Positions 29,143-38,083 of a DNA stretch of 64,000 nucleotides are shown one piece after another. Below the pieces are notes generated by a model that was given only the letters and a program-made list of their open reading frames with translations, was not told where the DNA came from and searched no databases. The DNA comes from Pseudomonas sp. Tri1. Its GTDB lineage: Bacteria; Pseudomonadota; Gammaproteobacteria; Pseudomonadales; Pseudomonadaceae. The DNA lies in the NCBI RefSeq assembly GCF_017968885.1, contig NZ_CP072913.1:2092001-2156000 (forward strand). The letters run 5' to 3'. The translations under genes and the position numbers were made by a program. How positions within the stretch are numbered: the stretch's first letter is position 1; every line of letters starts with the position of its first letter.

Positions 29143-30180
29143 ATGTCACAAACATCGACCTTCAACCAGCGCATCGTCCTCGCATCCCGCCCCAAAGGCG
29201 CTCCCACCGCGGACAATTTTCGTATCGAGCAAGTCAACCTGCCGGACCTGACGGACGGGCAGATCCTGCTCAAGACGCTGTTCCTGTCCCTGGACCCCTA
29301 CATGCGCGGACGAATGAGCGATGCGCCTTCCTATGCCGCGCCGGTAAAAATCGATGAGGTGATGACCGGCGGCGCTGTCAGCCGCGTGGAGCGTTCGATG
29401 CATCCGAAATTCCACGCAGGCGACCTGGTGGTGGGTGCCACAGGTTGGCAGAGCCACAGCATCAGCGATGGGCGCAATGTGATTCCAATCCCGTCCGGGC
29501 TGCCCAGCCCGTCGATGGCCCTGGGAGTGCTGGGCATGCCGGGCATGACCGCTTACATGGGGCTGATGGACATCGGTCAGCCCCAGGCCGGGGAGACCCT
29601 GGTGGTTGCGGCGGCATCAGGGGCCGTGGGCTCGGTGGTCGGCCAGGTGGCAAAGATCAAAGGGTTGCGAGTGGTTGGCGTGGCTGGCGGCCACGAGAAA
29701 TGCAAATACGTGGTCGATGAGTTGGGTTTTGACGCTTGCGTCGATCACAAGAGTGAACACTTTGCAGAGGAGTTGGCCCAGGCTTGCGACCAGGGCATCG
29801 ATATTTATTACGAAAATGTCGGCGGCAAGGTCTTCGACGCGGTGCTCCCGCTGCTCAATGCCAAGGCGCGTGTCCCACTCTGTGGTCTGATCGCTTCCTA
29901 CAACGATGGCGAGCAATCGTCGAGCGGTCCGGATCGCTTGCCGCAATTGCAGCGCACCTTGTTGACCAAGCGGGTGCGGATCCAGGGTTTTATCGTGTTC
30001 GACGACTATGGTGATCGTCAGCCGGAGTTCATCAGCGCCATGGCGCCCTGGGTGCGTGATGGCAAGGTCAAGTTCCGCGAAGACGTGGTCGATGGCCTTG
30101 AGAATGCACCGCAGGCCTTTATCGGTCTGTTGGAAGGGCGCAACTTCGGCAAGTTGGTGGTCCGGGTGGCGCAGGATTGA
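29143..30180 (+). CDS. NADP-dependent oxidoreductase (MDR superfamily, CurA-like)
   Basis: 345 residues with a strong ribosome site (AAGGAG, 10 bases before the ATG). It is a zinc-independent medium-chain reductase of the leukotriene B4 dehydrogenase/CurA type: LSLDPYMRGRMSDAPSY, the nucleotide-binding stretch VVAAASGAVGSVVGQVAKI with GVAGGHEKCKYV, and YYENVGGKVFDAVLPLL. It should reduce alpha,beta-unsaturated carbonyl compounds with NADPH. It is inserted between ybaB and recR with its own leader after the ybaB terminator; REP-free spacing to recR is 66 bases. Confidence 0.9.
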   Translation: MSQTSTFNQRIVLASRPKGAPTADNFRIEQVNLPDLTDGQILLKTLFLSLDPYMRGRMSDAPSYAAPVKIDEVMTGGAVSRVERSMHPKFHAGDLVVGATGWQSHSISDGRNVIPIPSGLPSPSMALGVLGMPGMTAYMGLMDIGQPQAGETLVVAAASGAVGSVVGQVAKIKGLRVVGVAGGHEKCKYVVDELGFDACVDHKSEHFAEELAQACDQGIDIYYENVGGKVFDAVLPLLNAKARVPLCGLIASYNDGEQSSSGPDRLPQLQRTLLTKRVRIQGFIVFDDYGDRQPEFISAMAPWVRDGKVKFREDVVDGLENAPQAFIGLLEGRNFGKLVVRVAQD

Positions 30181-30246
30181 GTATTTGACGCTAATCGGAG
30201 GCGCGGGTATAAACCGCGTCTCGTTGTTATGTCGGACATTTCCTCC

Positions 30247-30849
30247 ATGAGCTTCAGCCCTTTGATTCGCCAACTGATCGATGCCCTGCGAACGTTGCCA
30301 GGTGTGGGTCAGAAAACTGCCCAGCGCATGGCGTTGCAATTGCTCGAGCGTGATCGCAGTGGCGGTTCGCGCTTGGCCCAGGCCTTGAGCCAGGCCATGG
30401 AAGGGGTGGGGCATTGCCGTCTATGCCGTACCCTTACCGAAGACGATCTTTGCCCGCAATGCGCCGATCCGCGTCGTGACGACAGCCTGCTGTGCGTCGT
30501 GGAAGGACCGATGGATGTCTATGCGGTGGAGCAGACGGGGTTTCGCGGTCGCTATTTCGTGCTCAAGGGGCATTTGTCACCCCTCGACGGCTTGGGGCCG
30601 GAAGCCATTGGCATTCCACAGCTGATTGCGCGGATCGAAGAGGCCGGCACGTTCAAGGAAGTCATCCTCGCCACCAACCCGACGGTCGAGGGTGAAGCCA
30701 CCGCCCACTACATCGCCCAACTGCTGAGCAACAAAGGCCTGATCGCCTCGCGCATCGCCCATGGTGTGCCGCTGGGTGGCGAGCTGGAGTTGGTGGATGG
30801 CGGGACGCTGGCGCATTCGTTTGCAGGGCGCAAGCCGATCGCCTTGTAA
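30247..30849 (+). CDS. recR: Recombination protein RecR
   Basis: 200 residues, the family norm, from [15 protein letters not shown]; an ATG six codons upstream is less likely. Helix-hairpin-helix ([17 protein letters not shown]), a four-Cys zinc finger ([16 protein letters not shown]) and a Toprim domain ([32 protein letters not shown]) are all present. It works with RecO and RecF to load RecA on gapped DNA. A REP palindrome follows the stop, facing apt on the other strand. Confidence 0.97.
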   Translation: MSFSPLIRQLIDALRTLPGVGQKTAQRMALQLLERDRSGGSRLAQALSQAMEGVGHCRLCRTLTEDDLCPQCADPRRDDSLLCVVEGPMDVYAVEQTGFRGRYFVLKGHLSPLDGLGPEAIGIPQLIARIEEAGTFKEVILATNPTVEGEATAHYIAQLLSNKGLIASRIAHGVPLGGELELVDGGTLAHSFAGRKPIAL

Positions 30850-30867
30850 CCGCCACACAAAAATCCC

Positions 30868-30897
30868 TGTGGGAGCGAGCTTGCGCGCTCCCACAGG
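30868..30897. repeat. Single REP palindrome
   Basis: CTGTGGGAGCG-AGCTTGCG-CGCTCCCACAG lies between the convergent recR and apt ends. It may serve both as 3' end. Confidence 0.8.
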
Positions 30898-30914
30898 TTC
30901 GACGTTTGCGCCAA

Positions 30915-31463
30915 TTACCTTTCGCTGAGCGAGAACTGCGTCAGGCAGAAGGTAGCAATCCCCATGTCTTCCAGGCGCTGGGAACCGAGCAGTTCCGGCA
31001 AGTCGATGATCGCCGCGGCCTCGTGGACCTTGGCGCCCATGCGGCGGATCAGGTTGGCGGCGGCAATCAGTGTGCCGCCAGTGGCGATCAGGTCATCGAA
31101 CATCACCACCGAATCACCCTCGCACAGGCTGTCGGCATGCACTTCAAGGAAGGCTTCGCCGTATTCGGTCTGGTAACCCTCGGCCAGCACATCCGCTGGC
31201 AGCTTGCCTTGCTTGCGGAACAAAACCAGCGGTTTGTTCAACTGATAGGCCAAGATCGAGCCGATCAGGAAGCCCCGGGCATCCATCGCACCGATGTGCG
31301 TGAATTCGGCCTCGACGTAGCGGTGGGCGAAACTGTCCATGACCAGCCGCAGGGCGGTCGGGGATTGGAACAGTGGGGTAATGTCGCGAAAGATCACGCC
31401 TGGTTTGGGGAAATCGATCACGGGGCGGATCAGGGATTTGATGTCGAAGGAGTCGAAGACCAT
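30915..31463 (-). CDS. apt: Adenine phosphoribosyltransferase
   Basis: 182 residues from [15 protein letters not shown], the conserved start; codons further upstream are not family-like. The PRPP-binding motif is [17 protein letters not shown], and the adenine-loop region [11 protein letters not shown] is intact. It converts adenine and PRPP to AMP in purine salvage. It is read away from anr, 87 bases downstream of it on the same strand, so both could share a transcript. Confidence 0.96.
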   Translation of the reverse strand: MVFDSFDIKSLIRPVIDFPKPGVIFRDITPLFQSPTALRLVMDSFAHRYVEAEFTHIGAMDARGFLIGSILAYQLNKPLVLFRKQGKLPADVLAEGYQTEYGEAFLEVHADSLCEGDSVVMFDDLIATGGTLIAAANLIRRMGAKVHEAAAIIDLPELLGSQRLEDMGIATFCLTQFSLSER

Positions 31464-31550
31464 CGTCGAGGTGTCCTGGCAGGGCTGCAAACACGGCAGT
31501 ATAGCGCGGCTGGGACGATTCCTCAGCCGCCCCTCAGCCGCGTGTATACA

Positions 31551-32285
31551 TCAGCCTTCGAGAGAGCCGCCGGCCAGAGCGCAAAGCTGGATCGGGTCGA
31601 GAATGTGAATTTCCTTGCCTTCGGCGGCAATCAACTCGTTCTGCTGGAAGCGGGTGAATACCCTGGAGACGGTTTCCACCGCCAGCCCCAGGTAATTACC
31701 GATTTCGTTGCGCGACATGCTCAGACGGAACTGGTTGGCCGAAAACCCACGGGCGCGGAAGCGGGCCGAGAGGTTGACCAGGAACGTGGCAATGCGCTCG
31801 TCGGCGGTTTTTTTCGAGAGCAGCAGCATCATTTGCTGATCGTCACGGATCTCCCGGCTCATCACTCGCATCAATTGACGACGCAGTTGCGGCAGTTGCA
31901 AGGCCAGTTCGTCCAGGCGATCAAAGGGTATTTCGCAAACCGAGGTGGTTTCCAGCGCCTGGGCCGAGACCGGATGGCTCTCGGTGTCCATGCCGGACAA
32001 GCCCACCAGCTCGCTGGGCAGGTGGAAACCGGTGAGCTGCTCTTCGCCGCCGTCGCTCAGGTTAAAGGTTTTCAAGGCGCCCGAGCGTACGGCATAGACG
32101 GAATCGAAGGCGTCGCCCTGGCGAAACAGGAATTCACCTTTTTTTAACGGTCGACCCCGTTTAACGATTTCGTCCAGCGCGTCCATGTCCTCCAGATTCA
32201 ATGAAAGTGGCAGGCAGAGAGGGGCCAGGCTGCAATCCTTGCAGTGGGCCTGGTTGTGGGCGCGCAGTTTGACTGGCTCGGACAT
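31551..32285 (-). CDS. anr: Anr, oxygen-sensing CRP/FNR family regulator
   Basis: 244 residues. The [4Fe-4S] ligands match FNR spacing: C15-x2-C18-x5-C24 and C117. A cyclic-nucleotide-binding-type sensory domain is followed by a dimer helix and the [22 protein letters not shown], with the E/SR residues that read TTGAT half-sites. Under low oxygen the cluster forms and Anr activates genes for microaerobic and anaerobic life, including cbb3 oxidase and hemN. These target genes are adjacent here, and four Anr-type sites are visible in the next 21 kb. No Anr site was seen before anr itself. Confidence 0.97.
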   Translation of the reverse strand: MSEPVKLRAHNQAHCKDCSLAPLCLPLSLNLEDMDALDEIVKRGRPLKKGEFLFRQGDAFDSVYAVRSGALKTFNLSDGGEEQLTGFHLPSELVGLSGMDTESHPVSAQALETTSVCEIPFDRLDELALQLPQLRRQLMRVMSREIRDDQQMMLLLSKKTADERIATFLVNLSARFRARGFSANQFRLSMSRNEIGNYLGLAVETVSRVFTRFQQNELIAAEGKEIHILDPIQLCALAGGSLEG

Positions 32286-32379
32286 TTCTTAAATCCTTGT
32301 GGGAAATCACGCATAAGGCGTAAGGGTACCCCAGAGATGGCACTCCGACCAGTGTGGTTTCATCGTCAAATTGTCGCGC

Positions 32380-33762
32380 TTAAATGACTCGGGAGAAGCG
32401 TTGTCGATTGTGCTGCTCCAGATAGGCGTCGAAGACCATGCATACCGATCGCACCAGCAGACGCCCGGCCGGCAGGACCTTGATGTGCATGTCGTCGAGC
32501 TCGATCAGCCCGTCTTGGGCCATGGCCTGCAATTGCGGCCATAACGGCGCAAAGTAGCCACGAAAATCGATATTGAAGGTTTGCTCTATCTGGGCGAACT
32601 CCAGATGGAAATGGCAGATCAACTGCTGGATCACCGCGCGCCGCAGCCGGTCATCGGCATTGCAGATCAACCCGCGACTGGTCGCCAGTTGCCCGTCGGC
32701 GAGGGTGTTCTGGTAATGATTCAGGTCGCTGCTGTTCTGGCAGTACAGGTCGCCGATCTGGCTGATCGCTGACACGCCGAGGCCGATCAGGTCGCAATGA
32801 CCATGGGTGGTGTAGCCCTGGAAGTTGCGTTGCAGCGTGGCTTCTTCCTGGGCGATCGCCAGTTCGTCGTCGGGCAGGGCGAAATGGTCCATGCCGATGT
32901 AGCGGTAGCCGGCGGCAGTCAGTTGTTCGATGGTGCCTTGCAACATTGCCAGTTTCTGCGCCGGGCTTGGCAGGTCCTGGCTGTTGATGCGCCGCTGCGG
33001 CATGAAGCGTTCCGGTAGGTGGGCGTAATTGAACACCGACAGGCGGTCCGGCTGTAATTCGATGACCTCTTGAATCGTGCGGGCGAAGTTTTCCGGGGTC
33101 TGTTTTGGCAGGCCATAGATCAGGTCGATGTTGATTGAACGGTACTGCAAGGTCCTGGCGGCTTCGATCACAGCGCGGGTTTCTTCCAGGCTTTGCAGGC
33201 GATTGACGGCGCGCTGGACCGCTGGGTCGAGGTCTTGCAGGCCGATGCTGACCCGGTTGAAACCCAGTTCCCGCAGCAGGCCCATGGTTGACCAGTCGGC
33301 CTCACGAGGGTCGATTTCGATGCCGTAGTCGCCTGAGTCGTCGTCCAGCAAGTTCAAATGCTTGCGCAGTTTGGCCATCAACTGGCGCAGTTCGTCGTGG
33401 CTGAGGAACGTCGGAGTGCCGCCGCCCAGGTGCAGTTGTTCCACGCGCTGGGCGGGGTCCAGGTGACAGCCGATCAGTTGGATCTCCTGCTCCAGGCGTT
33501 GCAGGTAGGCGTGGGCGCGGCCGCGGTCCTTGGTGATCACCTTGTTGCAGGCGCAGTAGTAGCAAATGTTCGCGCAAAACGGCACGTGCACATACAGCGA
33601 CAATGGCCGCTGGGCCTTGCGGCTCTCGCGCAGGGCATGAAGCAGGTCGAAGGTGCCCACCTGGCTGCCGAACTGCGCTGCGGTCGGGTACGAGGTGTAG
33701 CGTGGGCCCGCCAGGTCGTAACGGCGGATCAAGTCTGTGTCCCAACGAATGGCGTCGAGCAT
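32380..33762 (-). CDS. hemN: Oxygen-independent coproporphyrinogen III oxidase
   Basis: 460 residues from MLDAIRWDTDLIRRYDLAGP; an upstream in-frame ATG was rejected. The radical-SAM motif is C63-x3-C67-x2-C70 followed by C72 (FCANICYYCACNK), and GGGTPTFLS is the SAM glycine-rich motif. It decarboxylates coproporphyrinogen III to protoporphyrinogen IX without oxygen, providing heme for the cbb3 oxidases encoded nearby. An Anr box lies 63 bases upstream, matching known Anr control of hemN in Pseudomonas. Confidence 0.97.
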   Translation of the reverse strand: MLDAIRWDTDLIRRYDLAGPRYTSYPTAAQFGSQVGTFDLLHALRESRKAQRPLSLYVHVPFCANICYYCACNKVITKDRGRAHAYLQRLEQEIQLIGCHLDPAQRVEQLHLGGGTPTFLSHDELRQLMAKLRKHLNLLDDDSGDYGIEIDPREADWSTMGLLRELGFNRVSIGLQDLDPAVQRAVNRLQSLEETRAVIEAARTLQYRSINIDLIYGLPKQTPENFARTIQEVIELQPDRLSVFNYAHLPERFMPQRRINSQDLPSPAQKLAMLQGTIEQLTAAGYRYIGMDHFALPDDELAIAQEEATLQRNFQGYTTHGHCDLIGLGVSAISQIGDLYCQNSSDLNHYQNTLADGQLATSRGLICNADDRLRRAVIQQLICHFHLEFAQIEQTFNIDFRGYFAPLWPQLQAMAQDGLIELDDMHIKVLPAGRLLVRSVCMVFDAYLEQHNRQRFSRVI

Positions 33763-33824
33763 GCGGGCGTTCCCCGGATAGGCTGGCATGGGTCCGAGTC
33801 TAGGGGCGGGGGCGTCGGAGCGTG

Positions 33825-33838
33825 TTGATTTGCGTCAA
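33825..33838 (-). promoter_or_regulatory. Anr box of hemN
   Basis: TTGATTTGCGTCAA matches the Anr/FNR consensus TTGAT-N4-ATCAA with one mismatch. It is 63 bases upstream of the hemN start. Confidence 0.75.
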
Positions 33839-33900
33839 CGGGGCTGGAGGCCCCACCGCGAGCAGGCTTCCACAGGCGTACTGTGATCAGTGCGAATTCT

Positions 33901-33991
33901 TTGTGGGAGCGGGCTTGCTCGCGAAGACGGCGGCACATCCAACACCGTGGACTTGGTCGGATCGCTTTCGCAAGCAAGCCCGCTCCCACAA
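33901..33991. repeat. REPIN between hemN and the TauE/SafE-like gene
   Basis: TTGTGGGAGCGGGCTTGCTC and the inverted GCAAGCCCGCTCCCACAA are separated by about 50 bases. Confidence 0.85.
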
Positions 33992-34022
33992 AAGACTTGT
34001 GGTGGATATGAGACCTACTCGG

Positions 34023-34706
34023 TCAATGCCCCATGAGCCAATGCTGGTGTGGCCCCGGCAGTGTCCAGAGCCCAAAGACAATCACCAACAAGCCACCAGC
34101 CATACGCACGCTGCGTTTGCGCAGCAGGGCGGTGACGCGTTCGGCGGCCAGGCCGGTGGCGAGCAGTACCGGCCAGGTACCGAGACCGAAGGCGAGCATC
34201 AGCAGCGCGCTGTCCAGGGCATTGCCCTGGCTGGCGGACCACAGCAGGGTGCTGTAGACCAGGCCGCACGGTAGCCAGCCCCATAGCGCGCCGAGCAGCA
34301 AGGCCCGGGGCAGGCTCGACACGGGCAGCAAGCGGTTGGCGACGGGCTGGATATGCCGCCACAAGCCCCGGCCAACGCTTTCGATGCGGGTCAGGCCGCT
34401 CCACCAACCCGCCAGGTACAGGCCCATGGCAATCAACAGCAAACCGGCCAGCACCCGCATGATCATCGCTGCCGGGCTATTGGCCACGGCCCAACCGGCC
34501 AGGCCGATCAACAAGCCGGCGGTGGCGTAGCTCAGGATCCGTCCCAGGTTGTACGCCAGCAGCAGCCGGAAGCGCCGGCTGCGCTGTTCCTTGGGGATTG
34601 CCAGGGTCAGGGCGCCCATCAGGCCGCCGCACATGCCCAGGCAATGGCCACCGCCCAGCAGGCCAAGGATGACCGCCGAGACCAGCAATGGCGCCAGATC
34701 AAGCAT
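34023..34706 (-). CDS. TauE/SafE-type membrane protein of the cbb3 assembly cluster
   Basis: 227 residues from MLDLAPLLVSAVILGLLGGG; the ATG sits inside the last codons of ccoS, with an 8-base overlap. About six membrane segments are visible. The N-terminal GGGHCLGMCGGLMGAL places paired Cys in a membrane helix, a pattern shared with DsbD-like/SafE proteins and suggestive of metal or thiol handling. The family is annotated sulfite exporter TauE/SafE. The position next to ccoS and the copper ATPase ccoI argues for a role in cbb3 maturation; this is inference. Confidence 0.85.
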   Translation of the reverse strand: MLDLAPLLVSAVILGLLGGGHCLGMCGGLMGALTLAIPKEQRSRRFRLLLAYNLGRILSYATAGLLIGLAGWAVANSPAAMIMRVLAGLLLIAMGLYLAGWWSGLTRIESVGRGLWRHIQPVANRLLPVSSLPRALLLGALWGWLPCGLVYSTLLWSASQGNALDSALLMLAFGLGTWPVLLATGLAAERVTALLRKRSVRMAGGLLVIVFGLWTLPGPHQHWLMGH

Positions 34707-34917
34707 GGGGTGGGGCCTTGTCGTCCGGTTCGTGGGCCTGGCCACTGGCTTCGTCCACCGCTGCCTTGTGGTTCGGGTCCTGGTCGTCGAACAGGATGCT
34801 GTGGGCCGGACCGTCGAGATCATCGTATTGGCCGCTGTCCACCGCCCAGAAGAAAATGTACACGGCGATGGCCACGATCAGCAGCGCGGCCGGAATCATC
34901 ACGTAGAGAGCTGGCAT
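34699..34917 (-). CDS. ccoS: cbb3 oxidase assembly protein CcoS
   Basis: 72 residues. One N-terminal membrane segment (LYVMIPAALLIVAIAVYIFFWAV, residues 4-26), then a short acidic tail with the family motif SGQYDDLDGPAHSILFDD. CcoS is needed to insert heme and copper into cbb3 oxidase (Rhodobacter studies). It lies 24 bases after ccoI and overlaps the next gene, so the set is probably co-transcribed. Confidence 0.95.
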   Translation of the reverse strand: MPALYVMIPAALLIVAIAVYIFFWAVDSGQYDDLDGPAHSILFDDQDPNHKAAVDEASGQAHEPDDKAPPHA

Positions 34918-34941
34918 GTCGGAACTCCATGCCCGCGCGGC

Positions 34942-37392
34942 TCAGGCCGGCAGCGGACGGGTATCGGGCGTGGCGTCGAACACCTGCACCTTGGGCTGAC
35001 GGGTCAGCCTCAGCGCATTCAACACCACGGTCAACGAACTGATGGACATGCCGACCGCCGCCCACACCGGGGTAATCCAGCCGAGGGCGGCGAACGGCAA
35101 CATGAGGCCATTGTACAGCCCGGCCCACACCAGGTTCTCAATGATTACCCGGCGGGTGCGTCGGGCCAGGCTGAAGGCATGGATCAGGGCGTCGAGACGG
35201 TTGGACAGCAGTACCGCGTCGGCACTGGTCTTGGCCAGGTCGGTGGCCGAGCCCATGGCGACACTGATGTCCGCCGCTGCCAGCACCGGCACGTCGTTCA
35301 CCCCATCGCCGAGCATCAACACCTTGCGGCCCTGCTGGTGCAATTGCTGCAACACCGCCAGTTTGTCGTCCGGGCGCAGACCGCCGCGGGCCTCATCGAT
35401 ACCCAGTTCGGCAGCGACGCTGGCCACCATCGGCGAACTGTCGCCCGACAGCAGCAGGGTCCGCCAACCCCGCGCCTTACAGGCCGCCAGCAGGGCTGGA
35501 GCATCGGCGCGCAAACGGTCGTCGAGGACGAACCAGGCCAGTGGGCCAATATCATCGCCCAGTAATAGCCATTGTCCGGGTTCGTCCGGCATTACTGGTA
35601 TCGCCGCACCGCTGAGTTCACACACGAAACCGGGCTGGCCGATGCGCAGGCGTTGTGCGTTCACTAAACCTTCGAGCCCCAATCCCGGGCTGCTTTGTAC
35701 CTGTTCGGCGGCCAATGGCGCACGACCAAAGGCGCGAGCGATAGGGTGTTCGGAACGATTTTCCAGGGCTGCGGCCAATCCCAGGCATCGATCGCTGTCC
35801 AGGGACGCCAACGGTCGAATGGCGCGCAATGCCAGGCGGCCTTCGGTGAGGGTACCGGTCTTGTCGAAGATCACCGTGTCAATCTGGTTCAGGCCTTCCA
35901 GCACATGACCGCGCGTCAGCAGCAGGCCAAGCTTGTGCAAGGTGCCGGTAGCCGCGGTGAGGGCGGTTGGCGTGGCCAGGGATAGCGCGCAAGGGCAGGT
36001 GGCGACCAGCATTGCCAAGACAATCCAAAAGGCGCGAGAGGCATCCAGTTGCCACCACACCAGCCCGATGACGGCGGCGGCGAGCAAGGAGAACAGCAAG
36101 AACCACTGGGCGGCACGGTCGGCGATTTCCGCCAGTCGCGGCTTCTCGGCCTGGGCGCGTTCCAGCAGCCGCACGATGGCGGACAAACGGGTGTCTTGCC
36201 CAAGCGCCAATACCTCGACCGTGAGGGCGCCTTCGACGTTCAGCGTGCCTGCGGTGACCGCGTCGCCCACTTGGCGAGGTTGTGGCAGGTATTCGCCGGT
36301 CAACAGCGATTCGTCGATGCTGGATTGGCCGTCAAGGATCCTGCCATCGGCCGGCAGGACGGCCCCGGGATGCACCAGTACGCGGTCACCGGTGCGCAAC
36401 TCGCTGAGCAGGATGCGCTCGCTCTGGCCGTTATCCTCCAGGCGCAGGCACGAGGCCGGTAGCAGGTTGACCAATTGGGCGGTGGCGGCGGCGGTGCGCT
36501 CCCGGGCGCGGCGTTCCAGGTAGCGGCCGGCCAACAGGAATAGGGCGAACATGCCCACGGCGTCGAAATACAGTTCGCCGACGCCAGTGATCGACGTCCA
36601 GATCCCGGCGACGTAGGCGCTGCCGATGGCCAGGGACACCGAAACGTCCATGGTCAGGTGCCGGGTGCGCAGGTCGCGCATTGCGCCTTTGAAGAACGGT
36701 GCACAGCTGTAGAAGACGATCGGCGTGGTGAGGAACAGTGCCACCCAGCGCAGGATGGTGTGCATCTCCGGGCTCAGGTCGATATTGAATTCCGGCCAGG
36801 TGGCCATGGTCGCCATCATCGCCTGGAACCACAGTAGCCCGGCCACGCCCAACTGACGCAGGGCCAGGCGGTTTTGTGCGGCAAGTTGCTCGCAGGCCTG
36901 GTCGGCCTGGTACGGGTGGGCGACGTAGCCGATCTGGCGCAGCTCGGCGAGCAGCGTGCTGAGCGGCAACTGAGCATCAGCCCAGCGCACATGCAGGCGA
37001 TGATTTGACAGGTTCAAACGCGCCTCGGCAACGGCCGGCAGGCTGCGTAATTGTTTTTCGATCAGCCAGCCACAGGCGGCACAACTGATGCCTTCCATCA
37101 ACAGGGTGGTTTCGGCCAGTTCGCCTTCATGACGCACGAATGATTGCTGCACGTCAGGACGATCGTACAGCGCCAGTTCGTCGGTCAGTTGGACGGGCAG
37201 GGTTTCGGGGTTAGCCGACGCTTCGCTGCGATGTTGGTAGTAACTCTCCAGGCCCCCGGCGACGATGGCCTCGGCCACTGCCTGGCAGCCCGGGCAACAC
37301 AGCTCGCGGGTTTCACCCAGGACAATGGCGGTGAAGCGACTGCCCGGAGGAACGGGCAGGGCGCAGTGGTAGCAGGGCTGTGGAGTGGTCAT
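34942..37392 (-). CDS. ccoI: Copper-transporting P1B ATPase CcoI (CopA2 type)
   Basis: 816 residues. An N-terminal four-Cys-containing region (CYHCALPVPPGSRF...LCCPGCQAV) precedes a heavy-metal domain with GISCAACGWLIEK. Membrane motif ATCPCAL, phosphorylation site FDKTGTLTEG, SEHPIA and GDGVNDVPVL follow in order. This subtype exports copper to the periplasm slowly for loading of the cbb3 CuB site rather than for detoxification. It is clustered with ccoH, ccoG and ccoS. A REPIN separates it from ccoH. Confidence 0.96.
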   Translation of the reverse strand: MTTPQPCYHCALPVPPGSRFTAIVLGETRELCCPGCQAVAEAIVAGGLESYYQHRSEASANPETLPVQLTDELALYDRPDVQQSFVRHEGELAETTLLMEGISCAACGWLIEKQLRSLPAVAEARLNLSNHRLHVRWADAQLPLSTLLAELRQIGYVAHPYQADQACEQLAAQNRLALRQLGVAGLLWFQAMMATMATWPEFNIDLSPEMHTILRWVALFLTTPIVFYSCAPFFKGAMRDLRTRHLTMDVSVSLAIGSAYVAGIWTSITGVGELYFDAVGMFALFLLAGRYLERRARERTAAATAQLVNLLPASCLRLEDNGQSERILLSELRTGDRVLVHPGAVLPADGRILDGQSSIDESLLTGEYLPQPRQVGDAVTAGTLNVEGALTVEVLALGQDTRLSAIVRLLERAQAEKPRLAEIADRAAQWFLLFSLLAAAVIGLVWWQLDASRAFWIVLAMLVATCPCALSLATPTALTAATGTLHKLGLLLTRGHVLEGLNQIDTVIFDKTGTLTEGRLALRAIRPLASLDSDRCLGLAAALENRSEHPIARAFGRAPLAAEQVQSSPGLGLEGLVNAQRLRIGQPGFVCELSGAAIPVMPDEPGQWLLLGDDIGPLAWFVLDDRLRADAPALLAACKARGWRTLLLSGDSSPMVASVAAELGIDEARGGLRPDDKLAVLQQLHQQGRKVLMLGDGVNDVPVLAAADISVAMGSATDLAKTSADAVLLSNRLDALIHAFSLARRTRRVIIENLVWAGLYNGLMLPFAALGWITPVWAAVGMSISSLTVVLNALRLTRQPKVQVFDATPDTRPLPA

Positions 37393-37436
37393 GAGGTATT
37401 CACATATCGAAACTTGCTGGCATCTGAAGGCCTCTT

Positions 37437-37515
37437 GGCGAACAGGCTCGCTCCCATAGTCGATTGCGGTAAGTCATACACCGCAATCTCCTGTGGGAGC
37501 GAGCTTGCTCGCGAT
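37437..37515. repeat. REPIN between ccoI and ccoH
   Basis: GGCGAACAGGCTCGCTCCCA (one decayed arm) and TGTGGGAGCGAGCTTGCTC with GCGAT (intact arm) face each other. It lies inside an otherwise compact operon. Confidence 0.75.
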
Positions 37516-37532
37516 TGCGCGAAGCGCAGCCG

Positions 37533-38072
37533 CTATTTCTTCAGGTCTTCGGCGCCTTGCAGCGGTTCATCGCCGAGCAAGAGGTCCTGGCCGTGATTGA
37601 TCTGCTCTTCTTCGAACAGGCGCCAGGTTTTGTTGTTCTCCACGCCCAGCAACTCGACAAAGCGCCGGCCTTCGACCTTGTCCGTCAACTGGCCAACGTA
37701 CCGCCCTGGTTCGCTGTCGTTACGGGTCAGGACGATCTTGCGGTCCTTCTCCGGCTGGGTCGGCGAGATCAGGCTCAGCTCCAGGGTCTGAGGGCGGCTG
37801 TTGCCGTTCAGGCGCAGGTTCACTTCACCGGTGAGCTCGTCCAGTTGCACGTTGGCCCGCAGCTGCAGGGTCTGGGCCAGCAGTTCGCGCTCCAGCGAGC
37901 GATTGATGCCTTTGCCCGCTTCGTAATAGTTGTCGTTGACCAGGTTGTCCGGGTTCTTCACGGCAATGGTCACCATCGTCAGGCTCAGTGTCACCGAACA
38001 GGTCAGGATCGCAATGATGATCCATGGCCAGAGGTGCTTGTACCAGGGGCTGGTGGCGGTTGCTGCAGGCAT
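37533..38072 (-). CDS. ccoH: cbb3 oxidase assembly protein CcoH (FixH)
   Basis: 179 residues from MPAATATSPWYKHLWPW. One membrane helix (WIIIAILTCSVTLSLTMVTIAV) is followed by a periplasmic FixH domain with NPDNLVNDNYYEAGKGINR. CcoH interacts with the oxidase during assembly (Rhodobacter, Rhizobium). It starts 11 bases after the ccoG stop, so translation of the two is closely linked. Confidence 0.93.
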   Translation of the reverse strand: MPAATATSPWYKHLWPWIIIAILTCSVTLSLTMVTIAVKNPDNLVNDNYYEAGKGINRSLERELLAQTLQLRANVQLDELTGEVNLRLNGNSRPQTLELSLISPTQPEKDRKIVLTRNDSEPGRYVGQLTDKVEGRRFVELLGVENNKTWRLFEEEQINHGQDLLLGDEPLQGAEDLKK

Positions 38073-38083
38073 GTTCAATTCTC

